Below, piece by piece: positions 1 through 8,972 of a stretch of DNA of 64,000 nt (positions within the stretch are counted from its first letter, which is position 1; every line of letters starts with the position of its first letter). Source of the stretch: an uncultured Lachnospiraceae bacterium (GTDB lineage: Bacteria; Bacillota; Clostridia; Lachnospirales; Lachnospiraceae); assembly GCA_949743325.1 (NCBI GenBank), contig CATJTQ010000070.1, forward strand, positions 1-64,000. Direction: 5' to 3'. The notes below the pieces were generated by a model that was not told the origin of the DNA, ran no database searches, and was given only the letters and a program-made list of their open reading frames with translations. Made by a program: the position numbers and the translations under genes.

Positions 1-308
1 ATAGGAAATTAATTTTCCGTTAGCCACCCTATATTTAGGTTCCGAAAATATCATATTTCCAACTTTCATTTCACCACCATACGGCCTTGAATTTAATACC
101 AAACGCCATTCTTCTTCCTCTGCAAAACCGGGATGTTTGTAGAAAGAAATTTCCATTATATAATTAGTATTTAACTCTAACGCTGCATGTACAACTCCTG
201 TTTCTTCTATTCTTTTCAACTTTTCTTTTACAACTCGTTCAACATATCATTCTTATCATAAATCACTTTATCAAATTCACGTGGTTTATAATTATAACAT
301 ATAAATCA
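1..308 (-). pseudogene. DUF2971-family protein remnant, frameshifted and cut by the window edge
   Basis: Read on the minus strand, the region encodes YNYKPREFDKVIYDKNDM and then, after a one-base frame change near 240-250, a segment with FYKHPGFAEEEEWRLV. The FxKHPxFxxExEWRL pattern and the upstream KVIYD block are typical of DUF2971 proteins, which have no firmly established function. An in-frame stop near 310 removes the N-terminal part, and the C-terminus lies beyond base 1. The frameshift plus missing N-terminus indicate a dead gene unless the assembly is wrong at the shift. The family assignment is from memory of the motif. Confidence 0.55.
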
Positions 309-380
309 AAAAAAGTACAGACAAAATCGAACTTTTGTTCCATACTTTTTTATACTTGAAATATATTATAATCGGCGCAA

Positions 381-550
381 TCAATAATTCATTGACAGAA
401 ATAGTTTAAAAAAATCTTTCCAATCTGTTTCTCTACTAACACTAATATAATCGCCGCCTAAGGGTAAACAATATTCAGTTTTTTATATCTTCACTTTAAA
501 ATTCAAATACCCTTTTCCAATCCCTAACAAGATTTTTATCATAAAACACT
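381..550 (-). pseudogene. Decayed coding fragment, unidentified
   Basis: On the minus strand a short open stretch ending at a TGA at 381-383 reads GGDYISVSRETDWKDFFKLF. Upstream, two alternative frames both look weakly protein-like, and an in-frame TAA separates them from this C-terminal piece. There is no start codon with a ribosome binding site. I read it as the eroded end of a small accessory gene lying among other remnants on the same strand. I do not recognise a family. Confidence 0.25.
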
Positions 551-561
551 CCAATACATAT

Positions 562-945
562 TTAGCAATCATATTTAACAATATTTGCTGCGTGTCTAAC
601 CAAATAAATATATATATTGAAAAGCGTTGCTGTTATAGCTATGCACAAGAAAATCCATTTCCATTCTTCTACTTTGTCGATTACATAATCTTTTGATAGG
701 TTATAGAGTAGCCAACCAAAAAACGTATGTATATTCTACAAAACTTTTTCCGCCTATCGAAAGTAGTCCTCTAAAAAGTGATAACGGTAATCCCCAAAGA
801 AAAATCAGCAAAAACGGCATATCAATATCTTTTGGGTGCATAATAAAACCGCCGTTGACACCTGTTAAATCAGTAAAATGCGTAAAGAAAACATCATAAT
901 GGCGAAATAAATTTCCTTGCTAACCATAATTAAATTTATTGGCAA
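562..945 (-). pseudogene. Decayed small membrane protein
   Basis: Three minus-strand reading-frame pieces join into one plausible hydrophobic protein. The first begins at an ATG near 930. The second contains GGFIMHPKDIDMPFLLIFLW and SIGGKSFVEYTYVFW. The third contains DYVIDKVEEWKWIFLCIAI and ends at the TAA at 562-564. At least one frame change is needed near 700 and probably another near 890. Two or three membrane segments can be seen. No family is recognised; codon-like structure in shifted frames is the evidence that it was once a gene. Confidence 0.35.
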
Positions 946-1137
946 TATATGTTGTCGACGGTAACAGTAAAGCCGCCCATAAGGAGAAAGGCGGCGTTCC
1001 TGTTCTCCCTGTATTGGGATAGAGAAACGCCGCGTCCTCGTCATATTCAGTTTTTATTTATACTTTCTCAATGCCATGTGCTGGTATTTTGGCTTGCAGG
1101 ATTCCAGGCAGCATATCATAGAACTTTCCCTCAAAAG
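919..1137 (-). pseudogene. Possible transposase N-terminal remnant with an internal stop
   Basis: One minus-strand frame stays open across the region except for a single TAA near 1,060. It reads FYDMLPGILQAKIPAHGIEKV before the stop and contains FLYPNTGRTGTPPFSLW after it. A Y-x-x-x-GR-x-x-x-PP-like segment followed by a hydrophobic leucine stretch recalls the N-terminal DUF772-type region of some DDE transposases, but the match is weak and based on memory. The DNA also contains an 8-bp inverted repeat, GCGGCGTT/AACGCCGC, around 991-1,035. Treat the family as unproven. Confidence 0.25.
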
Positions 1138-1254
1138 TAGGAAATATATAGTAAATAGAACTTGAAATACTGCTTATATACATGGAAATCAAGGCTTTTT
1201 TGAGATAATCAACCATTTTCTGTTAATATTTTTTTAATTGCACATTTATTTTAA

Positions 1255-4200
1255 TTAATGAATTTGATCCAATATAAACGGATCTTTAATTTTCTTATCC
1301 TCTGCCAAAAGTACAATTTTAGACATTATCTCTGCTGTCTTCGGGTCTTCGTCTGCAAAAGGAAGGAACAATTTGCCTCTCTGCTGACTGTGTACAGGAA
1401 GAATGCTTATCATTGCTCCGCCTTCCTGATGAACTACGCCGCTTCCCAAATGTACACTATAATTTCCTCTTGCTCCATGAATCAGAGCATGGCTGTCTTT
1501 CAATACTACATTCTCAATTTTAAACAATGGAAGATTAAACTCAACAATCGCCCGGCGCATCTCAATAGTAGAATGACTGGTCTCAGGATCTACTCCTCCT
1601 GCATGGGCCACACTTACTGCCAAATCCACATCCCTCATAACCTCACTGTAGATTAAATCAGGTACCTCTTCAATTTTAAGTGATCTAAATGTTTTTCTGT
1701 CAGAAAACTCTACCCATTCCAATGTTGGCATCTCAACATCACTTGGAGAAAACCAATCTGCAAGAGCATATATTCTTGCAACAATATTTTCTTTGTAATA
1801 GACTTTCTGCAGTCCTTCCTCATAATCAGCAATCCAACGGCGTCCTTTTAAACAACCAACTGTCTTTTGCGGCTGAATCTGATTTCCGGCAAACATTCTT
1901 GACGCCTTCAATCCCAGTTCCTCCGAAAGCTTCACATACAACTCACGGAACACCTGCTTAAACGGCTGACGCATCTTATTGTCAAAAAGATACTTCTGAT
2001 ATGAATACCATACGTCAGCACGATATAAATCCAACGGATGAGCAATTCGCAGCTTATCATTATCTTTCAGACTTCTTCCCTTACCGTCACTGTTCCTAAG
2101 CATTAGTTTCAAATTATTTGTCTTGTTATCATCTTTACCTGTCTTCTTAGAAGCAGAGGTTTTTCCTATTTCTATAAATCCCATTCGTTTTCCGCAAACA
2201 AATACTAAAGGTTTTAGAATAGCGCTTACTACAGAATTTTCCATCAATCCGACAACTTCTGATGCCTCAAATTCTTCTCCGTTCTCCATAGCTTCCTCCA
2301 TCATTTTCTTTGTTCTGGAGTACTGCTCCCTAAGTTTTTTATTTGCTGCCTTTAGTTCTAAGACATATGTATGTTTTCCAAGACGCGAAGGCACAGATTT
2401 TAACATTTTCTCTCCTTTACGGCATAGTATTACGCTCTTTCCGGTCTCATCTACATTTATACGCAATTCTACATCATCAACAATTGTCCATTCCATATAT
2501 GGAGCAAACTCCTCTGCAAGCCTGCTTTCCATATTTAAAATCAGTCTAGTCACATCAGCAAATCCGGCATGAACACTTAAATTGACTAATGCAGTCTGAG
2601 CGGCTTTTGATTCACTCGCTCGCCTCTGTGCTCCAAACTGTTTAGCCTCCTTGGCATAATTCTGTATAAACTGATAACGCCCCAGCATATCCCGCTCCTG
2701 ATCTTCTGAAAAAGGAACCAATCCATAACTCATAAGTAAGTCTTTATTACGCTTTGCATTTATCTGCTCTGCTAATTCATCTAATGAAACTTTTCCCGTT
2801 GCAGCATCGGCATACTTTCTGGCACGTGAATGTTTTTGTCCATCAGAAATATATTTTGCCGCTTTATATAGAAGGAGAAAATTCTTCTCCCCAAGCATTC
2901 CATAGGCTTCATTAAACCAATCAATATCAAATGCTCCGTCTTGAAGCTCTTCCGCAGACAAAGGAGTATACCTTGCAATAATAGCCTTCTTCTGATCGTC
3001 AAAGTGCTCATTCATATGCGCCATGAAATAGTAGCATCCACTCTTCAATCCGTTCCAGCCAAGATATTCTTGTATTACATCTATCCACTGAGGGGCATAC
3101 ATCGCAACCTCCACCAATCGATCAGTTTTTATACTCGTACCTTTAAGAGATTTTTTCAAAATCTTCCCATTATCTTCCGGCGCAGGAAATGAAGACTTTA
3201 ACAGACGGCTTAAAACTTCCCTTTTAGTATTGTTAGACGCATAATACCAAGAATAGTAAGCCTCACGTCCCAACGTATCCTTTCCTAAAGCCATAAGTAT
3301 TCTTATCAAATAATCAATGCCTTGAATAAATGTAATACCGTCCATTGCAAAAGAAAAAATTGTCTGTTCCTCTCCGCGGCGAAGTTCTGTATCAACCATA
3401 ACCGGTACAATTGCATCATAAATTTTCTGTATAATCTCACCGCACCAAGTATTTTTTCCTACAATTTCCTCTCCACGATCCAAAATTTGCTGCTCCATTC
3501 TTGAACCAAAAAACCATCTCCACAATGATCTGTTCGCTGCTCTGCCGTAATCTCCTTTAACAAGTTGTGTGATTGCTCTAAGAACAGATTTTCTGTTAAA
3601 ATAATTTAAAATTGATTTATATAAAATATCTTCAGAGATTAATTTCATATGGTAAGCTTTAACAAACCAGTAAGGTGTTATTGGGGTTATTGCATTAGCA
3701 TTCGTATAATTATAAGTTTGAACCGCCGGCTGAAATTGGGATAATTCCCTCTTTTCAGCACATCTTAATTCAAATTTCCAAGCCGTATAAAATGCCTTTT
3801 TAAACTCTTCATCGTTTTCCCAGTAATCCAAACCTTCAATTAAACGATCAAAAAGCCTTAATCCGCTGACTAACATTGTATGGGTATATTTAGTGCCATT
3901 CCAACCTGTATAAGGATATTTAATAATTTTATTATTGTTATTAATCACTTTACTAAGCATTGAAACTGCCTGCAGTCCGGCTTGAAATAATAATTTCTTA
4001 TCTATAAATTCATTTCTGTAATTAATTCGCAAACTTTGTATATTACCAAGATATTCCACGCTTAAAGGTTGCAGTTCAAACGGGAACTTTCCAAAAACTT
4101 CTTGGTAAAACATTTTGCTGTTTTTATTCTGATATATTTCATTGTTTGACATTAACAAACGCGCTTCAAACTGAATAAATGCTGCATAGTCTCCGATTTC

Positions 4201-6477
4201 TTTTTCATAAAAATCTCTAAATACATCTTCCAGAGGATAGTCTTTCAAGCAATAGGTTATTCTGTAAGAATTCCCCTTATCAGAACTATCATCCTTTTTA
4301 GGTGAATAACCATTTGATAAAAGCTGCTTCTCTCCTGATGCGGTCTCATATTCATAGTCCTTATACTTTTTAAATAAGGCATCCAATTTCTTAATCTTGG
4401 CAATTATCTCCTGTTCAGAAAACGATATGCATTTAGATAATATATTTTCACCCAACTCCAGATTAGGAATATCTTCTGCAGTATCTGGATTATAAATACC
4501 ATATCCATTTTTTACAGAGACTGAAGACTTTTGATCCCCTAAAATTTCCTCCAGTAAAATCTTCTCCTTATCAGTCGGCTTCTCAATTTCTTCGGCCAGC
4601 TTTTTTACACTGACATAAAATTTTTTCTTTTCCTCTTTTTTTGACAGTCTAAGCAAAAGATCAAGGCCAGCACTTCTCTTCTCTTCTTTCTTATCATTCA
4701 ACAGTCTCTTAAGACACTGTTCCATCTCTTTATCATCCTGTTTCATAAGAAATTCCAAGAGCTGCCCTCTCAGTCCACTGCGCTTAAACCGCAGCATATC
4801 TTCCATAAGACGATAGTCGTCTTTCTCAAGCGTCAGCTTTTTCACCAATGCTATTGCTTTAGAAGATGTGTCCACCTCGGAATTTCCCATATAATTAATT
4901 AATAACTCTCTCTGCATCTTATTAACCGGATTATAAAGCAGCAAATTTAACAGACTGCCTCTTGTACTGCTGTAACCTTCTCTGTTTACTTCTCCTAATA
5001 ATCCTGCCATCTTAGTAATCTTTTCTTCATCCTCAAGAACATATGCAATAAAAGCTAACTGACGAACAATCTCCGATGGTTTGAGCTCCACCCTATACCA
5101 CGGGAAAATACATGGATCAAAAACAACACCTTTTTTTGGCAGTCTTTCATATATACTCCAAAATTTACTGTAATGAAGCTCCGCCTCCTCACGGTCGGCA
5201 AAATAATTAGTTAAAACTGGTTTTTGCGGTTCCTCTATTTCTCTTGTACTTCGGGAATCCTTATGCAGTAGTTCCCAAATCCAGCCTCCCAACTGCAATA
5301 CAAACGCAGGCATATAGGCAGCTACAAGTTCAATATCATCAGTATATTCTAAAATCACTTTTTTTGCTGTCTTTGCTTTCAACTTCTCATCATAAAGATT
5401 ATAATTATAATATGAGGCCGTTAACTTCTGATTCTTAGTTCCATTATCAATCAAATTAATCATAGCTTCAATTGCGGTTTCTGTTTCATAAAATCCCAAT
5501 GCCCATAATGCAGCGCTGATAGCAATAGAATCGTTAGTCTTGAGCTGCTCATAACAATATTCCCTGTCACACAGGCACTTCCACATCAAATTGAGAAGTT
5601 TCCCATTAACTCTATCTACGCTCTTCTCATCAAAAATTCCAATCCATGTCGACACTGAACGTTTAACCGAAGAATATCTAATAAGATCATTATCAACAAT
5701 AACCTTCATCAGTGACATAAAAGCCTCAATAGTTCCATCATCCATACTTTCGCAAATAGCCTGCCGCAGCCCTTCCTGAAGTCTTGCAGCTAGAAGCAGA
5801 TCACATATTAATTTATGAAGCTCTTTGTTATCAGAACGCAAAATTCCCAGTATCATTTCTCTGTCCAGATATGCAGTATTATTTTCACTTAATATTAAAT
5901 CCTTAAAAGCATTAATAACTTTTTTGTTTCCAAGGTCTATCTCTGCTGCATAAATATAACTGAAATTAGTATTAAAACTCCATTCATTTTTTATATAGTC
6001 TAACTTTTCCTCATCAAAACGCCGATATATGTAATTTTCTAAATCATCACCGCAATAAAACAATCTCTCATATGATTTCAATATATTAAATGCACAGCGA
6101 ATTTGAGGTCTATATGCAGACGTTCGAACTGTACGTCTCTGCCATCCATATGAAAATGGAAATTGATTCAATTTATCAATTATATATAAATATGATTTCT
6201 GTAATTTTGCAGGTACAAAAGCATCTAAAAGACCTTTATGAGCATAAGCGCCTGAAAATTCCCCCTCTCCGTTAAACCACTCTGACGGCTTTAAGTCTTT
6301 ATGATCATTAAATATTTCAATAATTTTATTTACAAGCTCTCCTTTGCCATTATATTGCCCCATAATCTCATGCGCCAGATCCTTGTCCTTACCTGCCATT
6401 TTAGAAATACGCTTTTCAAAATTACTTTCCAAACCATTTCTAATTGCTCTTCTTGAATTATAATCAAAATCTGCCAT
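1255..6477 (-). CDS. Giant DUF4132/DUF5724-type protein (MolR-like)
   Basis: A 1,740-residue cytoplasmic protein with no signal peptide. The N-terminal and central two thirds are rich in helices resembling HEAT-like repeats. The C-terminal ~350 residues carry the family hallmarks: RIAHPLDLYRADVW, then QPFKQVFRELY, then a segment with FAGNQIQPQK and GRRWIADY, ending with SILPVHSQQRGKLFLPFADED. DUF4132 proteins include the MolR group, linked by others to MoxR-AAA/VWA conflict or regulatory systems; the biochemical role is not established. The start at 6477 is chosen because AGGAAGG lies 8-10 bases upstream and the preceding gene's TAA ends one base before it. That arrangement indicates translational coupling. 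No MoxR or VWA gene is adjacent in this window, which is unusual for the better-known versions. Confidence 0.8.
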   Translation of the reverse strand: MADFDYNSRRAIRNGLESNFEKRISKMAGKDKDLAHEIMGQYNGKGELVNKIIEIFNDHKDLKPSEWFNGEGEFSGAYAHKGLLDAFVPAKLQKSYLYIIDKLNQFPFSYGWQRRTVRTSAYRPQIRCAFNILKSYERLFYCGDDLENYIYRRFDEEKLDYIKNEWSFNTNFSYIYAAEIDLGNKKVINAFKDLILSENNTAYLDREMILGILRSDNKELHKLICDLLLAARLQEGLRQAICESMDDGTIEAFMSLMKVIVDNDLIRYSSVKRSVSTWIGIFDEKSVDRVNGKLLNLMWKCLCDREYCYEQLKTNDSIAISAALWALGFYETETAIEAMINLIDNGTKNQKLTASYYNYNLYDEKLKAKTAKKVILEYTDDIELVAAYMPAFVLQLGGWIWELLHKDSRSTREIEEPQKPVLTNYFADREEAELHYSKFWSIYERLPKKGVVFDPCIFPWYRVELKPSEIVRQLAFIAYVLEDEEKITKMAGLLGEVNREGYSSTRGSLLNLLLYNPVNKMQRELLINYMGNSEVDTSSKAIALVKKLTLEKDDYRLMEDMLRFKRSGLRGQLLEFLMKQDDKEMEQCLKRLLNDKKEEKRSAGLDLLLRLSKKEEKKKFYVSVKKLAEEIEKPTDKEKILLEEILGDQKSSVSVKNGYGIYNPDTAEDIPNLELGENILSKCISFSEQEIIAKIKKLDALFKKYKDYEYETASGEKQLLSNGYSPKKDDSSDKGNSYRITYCLKDYPLEDVFRDFYEKEIGDYAAFIQFEARLLMSNNEIYQNKNSKMFYQEVFGKFPFELQPLSVEYLGNIQSLRINYRNEFIDKKLLFQAGLQAVSMLSKVINNNNKIIKYPYTGWNGTKYTHTMLVSGLRLFDRLIEGLDYWENDEEFKKAFYTAWKFELRCAEKRELSQFQPAVQTYNYTNANAITPITPYWFVKAYHMKLISEDILYKSILNYFNRKSVLRAITQLVKGDYGRAANRSLWRWFFGSRMEQQILDRGEEIVGKNTWCGEIIQKIYDAIVPVMVDTELRRGEEQTIFSFAMDGITFIQGIDYLIRILMALGKDTLGREAYYSWYYASNNTKREVLSRLLKSSFPAPEDNGKILKKSLKGTSIKTDRLVEVAMYAPQWIDVIQEYLGWNGLKSGCYYFMAHMNEHFDDQKKAIIARYTPLSAEELQDGAFDIDWFNEAYGMLGEKNFLLLYKAAKYISDGQKHSRARKYADAATGKVSLDELAEQINAKRNKDLLMSYGLVPFSEDQERDMLGRYQFIQNYAKEAKQFGAQRRASESKAAQTALVNLSVHAGFADVTRLILNMESRLAEEFAPYMEWTIVDDVELRINVDETGKSVILCRKGEKMLKSVPSRLGKHTYVLELKAANKKLREQYSRTKKMMEEAMENGEEFEASEVVGLMENSVVSAILKPLVFVCGKRMGFIEIGKTSASKKTGKDDNKTNNLKLMLRNSDGKGRSLKDNDKLRIAHPLDLYRADVWYSYQKYLFDNKMRQPFKQVFRELYVKLSEELGLKASRMFAGNQIQPQKTVGCLKGRRWIADYEEGLQKVYYKENIVARIYALADWFSPSDVEMPTLEWVEFSDRKTFRSLKIEEVPDLIYSEVMRDVDLAVSVAHAGGVDPETSHSTIEMRRAIVEFNLPLFKIENVVLKDSHALIHGARGNYSVHLGSGVVHQEGGAMISILPVHSQQRGKLFLPFADEDPKTAEIMSKIVLLAEDKKIKDPFILDQIH

Positions 6478-6478
6478 A

Positions 6479-6898
6479 TTACCACATCCTTCCTGCCAGC
6501 ATTGTAAGCCGTACAAATGTAAATAAACTTTGTTCTGTAATTAGAATTTTCTTATCTATGTCTTCCAGCTGCTCACTATCTAAGAAAATACGATATATCC
6601 CATCTTCAAAACATTGGATAGAATTCTCCTGTGCCTCCAAAAGATCTGCTTTCTTAGACCCATAATTAACGCCAAAACCAATTTTGCCCGACTGTGCCTT
6701 ATCATCCATCTCCTCTTTTGTCAAATATCTCAATAACTCTGAATTATCCATACGCTCATTATATTCTTTAACACCTGCTGCAGTAACTGCCAGAATAAGC
6801 TCACGCACAGTAGACGGGCGCCCCTCTATTTCATACTCTACAGGCTTAACCGAATGTTTTCGCTTTGCTACCGACTTTAAATTAACATTAATTTTCAC
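6479..6898 (-). CDS. Small partner protein of the DUF4132 gene
   Basis: A hydrophilic protein of 139 residues with no membrane segment or signal peptide; I do not recognise its family. The longest frame begins upstream, but AGGAGG sits seven bases before a GTG at 6898, so translation most likely starts there (V-K-I-N-V-N-L). The N-terminal half has beta-strand-like segments and a Glu-Gly-Arg turn; the C-terminal half (KKILITEQSLFTFVRLTMLA) is helical. Its stop codon TAA is one base from the start of the giant gene, so the two are almost certainly co-translated and may form a complex. That is inference from layout only. Confidence 0.7.
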   Translation of the reverse strand: MKINVNLKSVAKRKHSVKPVEYEIEGRPSTVRELILAVTAAGVKEYNERMDNSELLRYLTKEEMDDKAQSGKIGFGVNYGSKKADLLEAQENSIQCFEDGIYRIFLDSEQLEDIDKKILITEQSLFTFVRLTMLAGRMW

Positions 6899-6983
6899 AA
6901 TAAAACCTCCTATCATTAAATTTTTTTAATAATTATTTTTTCATATTATTTCTTACATGGTTTTTAACAAATTTATTGAAATT

Positions 6984-7013
6984 AGTATAACACTATATGT
7001 AAAAAATGTACAG
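6984..7013 (-). promoter_or_regulatory. Predicted sigma-A promoter of the DUF4132 pair
   Basis: On the minus strand, TGTACA (7008-7013) and TATACT (6984-6989) are separated by exactly 17 bases and lie about 85 bases upstream of the GTG start at 6898. Both hexamers are close to TTGACA and TATAAT. No mapped transcription start is available. Confidence 0.45.
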
Positions 7014-7021
7014 AAAATATT

Positions 7022-7033
7022 GAACGTCTGTTC
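7022..7033. promoter_or_regulatory. LexA/DinR-like palindrome upstream of the DUF4132 pair
   Basis: GAACGTCTGTTC matches the GAAC-N4-GTTC core of the Firmicutes LexA (DinR) box, with one inner position off the fuller consensus. It sits 8 bases upstream of the predicted -35 element of the minus-strand promoter and about 170 bases upstream of the plus-strand redox operon. Its position just outside the promoter is less typical than an overlapping site, so SOS control is only a possibility. Confidence 0.3.
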
Positions 7034-7199
7034 TTCGTTTTTTCTATAAATTTCTAAAAACAATATGACGAGAAACTTGTTATTATACTGATTGTCTGAT
7101 ACAATACTTATGTTTAATACTCTTTAAATATTGGTAATTCCTTACTAATGTAAAGGATATTTGCCATAATTATAATGTAGCAGAAAGGAAAATTAATTT

Positions 7200-7838
7200 A
7201 TGAAGTCAAGAAGTCAAAAAAAACGCAGCAGCAATTCACTTGTCTCGTTGCTCGCAGGAAGAAAACTTTCTAAATTTATTGTATGCGGCTTATGTTGTAT
7301 AACACTTTTGAGCGGCTGCGGTTCTGAGCAGGAAGATAATTCTGAAATCAATACTTCCCCGGATACAATTGAAGATACAAAATCTCTTGGTGATTTTTCA
7401 ATTAAAGATATAGAAGGCAATACATATACTCAGGATATGTTTGCAGACTATGAGCTTACAATGATAAACGTTTTTACAACTTGGTGCACTCCTTGTATCA
7501 GAGAGATACCAGATTTGCAAAAACTTAACGAAAACATGTCTGAAAAAGGAGTAGCTGTAATTGGAATCGTACTGGATTCAATTGACAATTCAGGAAAGAC
7601 TGACAATGAAAGCGTAGAAAAAGCAAAACTCCTTGCCGAAAAAACTGGCGCAAAATATCCTTTCCTTATACCAGATGAGAGCTTTTTAAACGGTCGATTA
7701 TATGGAATCAATGCGGTTCCCGAAACATTTTTTGTAGATAAAGAAGGCAATATTATAGGTGAAACTTATTCAGGAAGCCGTTCTCTCGATGAATGGACAG
7801 AAATTGTAGAAAAAGAATTGAAAGGAGCGTCAGAATGA
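7200..7838 (+). CDS. TlpA/ResA-like thioredoxin-fold lipoprotein
   Basis: A 212-residue extracytoplasmic thiol-disulfide oxidoreductase. The N-terminus is basic and then hydrophobic, ending in a lipobox LLSGC with the lipidated cysteine at residue 40. The thioredoxin fold follows, with the active site WCTPC (cysteines 96 and 99), a conserved cis-proline segment (NAVPETFFVDKEG) and a typical TlpA tail. TlpA/ResA proteins usually keep thiols reduced for metalloprotein or cytochrome assembly. Here the gene is followed, with a 4-base ATGA overlap, by a CXXC micro-protein and a polyferredoxin membrane protein. The operon therefore looks like an electron-delivery pathway across the membrane ending in this lipoprotein. 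The direction of electron flow is inference. Confidence 0.85.
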   Translation: MKSRSQKKRSSNSLVSLLAGRKLSKFIVCGLCCITLLSGCGSEQEDNSEINTSPDTIEDTKSLGDFSIKDIEGNTYTQDMFADYELTMINVFTTWCTPCIREIPDLQKLNENMSEKGVAVIGIVLDSIDNSGKTDNESVEKAKLLAEKTGAKYPFLIPDESFLNGRLYGINAVPETFFVDKEGNIIGETYSGSRSLDEWTEIVEKELKGASE

Positions 7839-7984
7839 TACGCCGATTACATTCATCTTTACCCGGAATTCTAATCGCATTTGTTGGACTTATTATGATA
7901 ATCTTCGGAATATACAGAGGTGAAATGTCTGTAGTTTTACAAAAAGCAATAAATATATGTATGGAGTGTATTGGAATTGGATAA
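7835..7984 (+). CDS. CXXC micro-protein, CD1871A-like
   Basis: A 49-residue membrane peptide. Its ATG overlaps the TGA of the lipoprotein gene (ATGA), which supports translational coupling. It has one strongly hydrophobic segment (GILIAFVGLIMIIFGIY), then RGE and a C-terminal KAINICMECIGIG, with a CxxC pair just before the end. This matches the short family named after C. difficile CD1871A, always found beside thioredoxin-like lipoproteins and 4Fe-4S membrane proteins. It probably relays electrons or holds a metal centre between the two neighbours. Confidence 0.75.
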   Translation: MIRRLHSSLPGILIAFVGLIMIIFGIYRGEMSVVLQKAINICMECIGIG

Positions 7985-8816
7985 AAGAAAAAATATAAAT
8001 AACTGGAAACGTCACAGAATACAAGCGCTCTGGGCACTGCTAACTAACAGCTATCTGTTGGGTTTTATCCAAGGAAAAATATATAAGGGACGGCTTAAAA
8101 ACTTATGTGTACCTGGGTTAAACTGTTATTCCTGTCCCGGGGCAGTCGCATCCTGCCCTATAGGAGCTATGCAGTCTGTAATTGGAAACTGGAATTTTAA
8201 ATTTGCATTTTATATTGCAGGTTTTCTTATTTTTATCGGCGCACTTGTTGGAAGATTTGCCTGCGGATGGCTTTGTCCGTTCGGCCTGATTCAAGATTTA
8301 CTAAACAAAATTCCATTTCCCAAAAAAATTAAAACTTTTAGAGGAGACAAACTGCTTAGAAAATTAAAATATATTATTTTGGCAATTTTTGTAATAATTC
8401 TGCCTATGTTCCTTGTAGATATCCTAGGACAGGGCGCCCCTTACTTCTGCAAACTTATCTGTCCCGCTGGCACACTTGAAGGAGGACTGCCGCTTGTTCT
8501 TCTTAATAAGTCAATGCACAGCGCCCTCGGATGGCTATATACCTGGAAAAATACAATCTTGATAATTACCGTATTACTGTCCATAATTATTTATCGTCCT
8601 TTTTGCAAGTACATCTGCCCGCTTGGAGCCATCTACTCAGTATTCAACCCTATTTCAGTCTTTCGTTACAGGATCGACAAAGAGGCCTGCATTAACTGCG
8701 GAAAATGTGCTAATGTCTGTGAAATGCAAATAGATCCGGTTAAAAATGTTAACCACCCTGAATGCATCCACTGCGGAGCATGTAAAAAAGCTTGTCCGGT
8801 TAAGGCAATTAATTAA
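7971..8816 (+). CDS. Polyferredoxin-type 4Fe-4S membrane protein (NapH/NosR/YccM-like)
   Basis: A 281-residue membrane protein. It begins at a TTG at 7971, overlapping the micro-protein gene by 14 bases, with GGAG a few bases upstream; the next in-frame ATG would delete the first cysteine motif. Cysteine-rich loops alternate with membrane segments: CYSCPGAVASCPIGA, CGWLCPFGLIQD and CKYICPLGAIYS. The C-terminus has two classical ferredoxin clusters, CINCGKCANVC and CIHCGACKKACPVKA. NapH-like proteins pass electrons from quinone or ferredoxin pools to extracytoplasmic partners. With the TlpA-like lipoprotein and CXXC peptide, it likely forms a trans-membrane reductant pathway. Confidence 0.85.
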   Translation: MELDKRKNINNWKRHRIQALWALLTNSYLLGFIQGKIYKGRLKNLCVPGLNCYSCPGAVASCPIGAMQSVIGNWNFKFAFYIAGFLIFIGALVGRFACGWLCPFGLIQDLLNKIPFPKKIKTFRGDKLLRKLKYIILAIFVIILPMFLVDILGQGAPYFCKLICPAGTLEGGLPLVLLNKSMHSALGWLYTWKNTILIITVLLSIIIYRPFCKYICPLGAIYSVFNPISVFRYRIDKEACINCGKCANVCEMQIDPVKNVNHPECIHCGACKKACPVKAIN

Positions 8817-8826
8817 AATAATCAAA

Positions 8827-8883
8827 TACCCCACAGCAAACTGAACATGTATCAAACCTGATACCTGTCAGTGCTATGGGGTA
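8827..8883 (-). terminator. Hairpin terminator of the dockerin-repeat gene
   Basis: A long stem, TACCCCATAGC with GCTGTGGGGTA plus an inner GGTATCA/TGATAC stem, lies between convergent genes. In the minus-strand RNA the outer stem pairs fully using one G-U wobble, while the plus-strand RNA would have an A-C mismatch. A moderately U-rich tail follows on the minus strand. Both points favour the minus-strand transcript. Confidence 0.5.
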
Positions 8884-8972
8884 CTCAACAATTACATTAA
8901 TCACCAAATATACTCACAGAAAAATCTTACAAAAAATCCAACACAAGAATAAATTATAATTGTAACATTAAG

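Noticed and set aside
1258..2572. Plus-strand ORFs of 90-150 codons opposite the giant gene
   Set aside because: They are shadows of the DUF4132 coding strand, without ribosome binding sites or family features.
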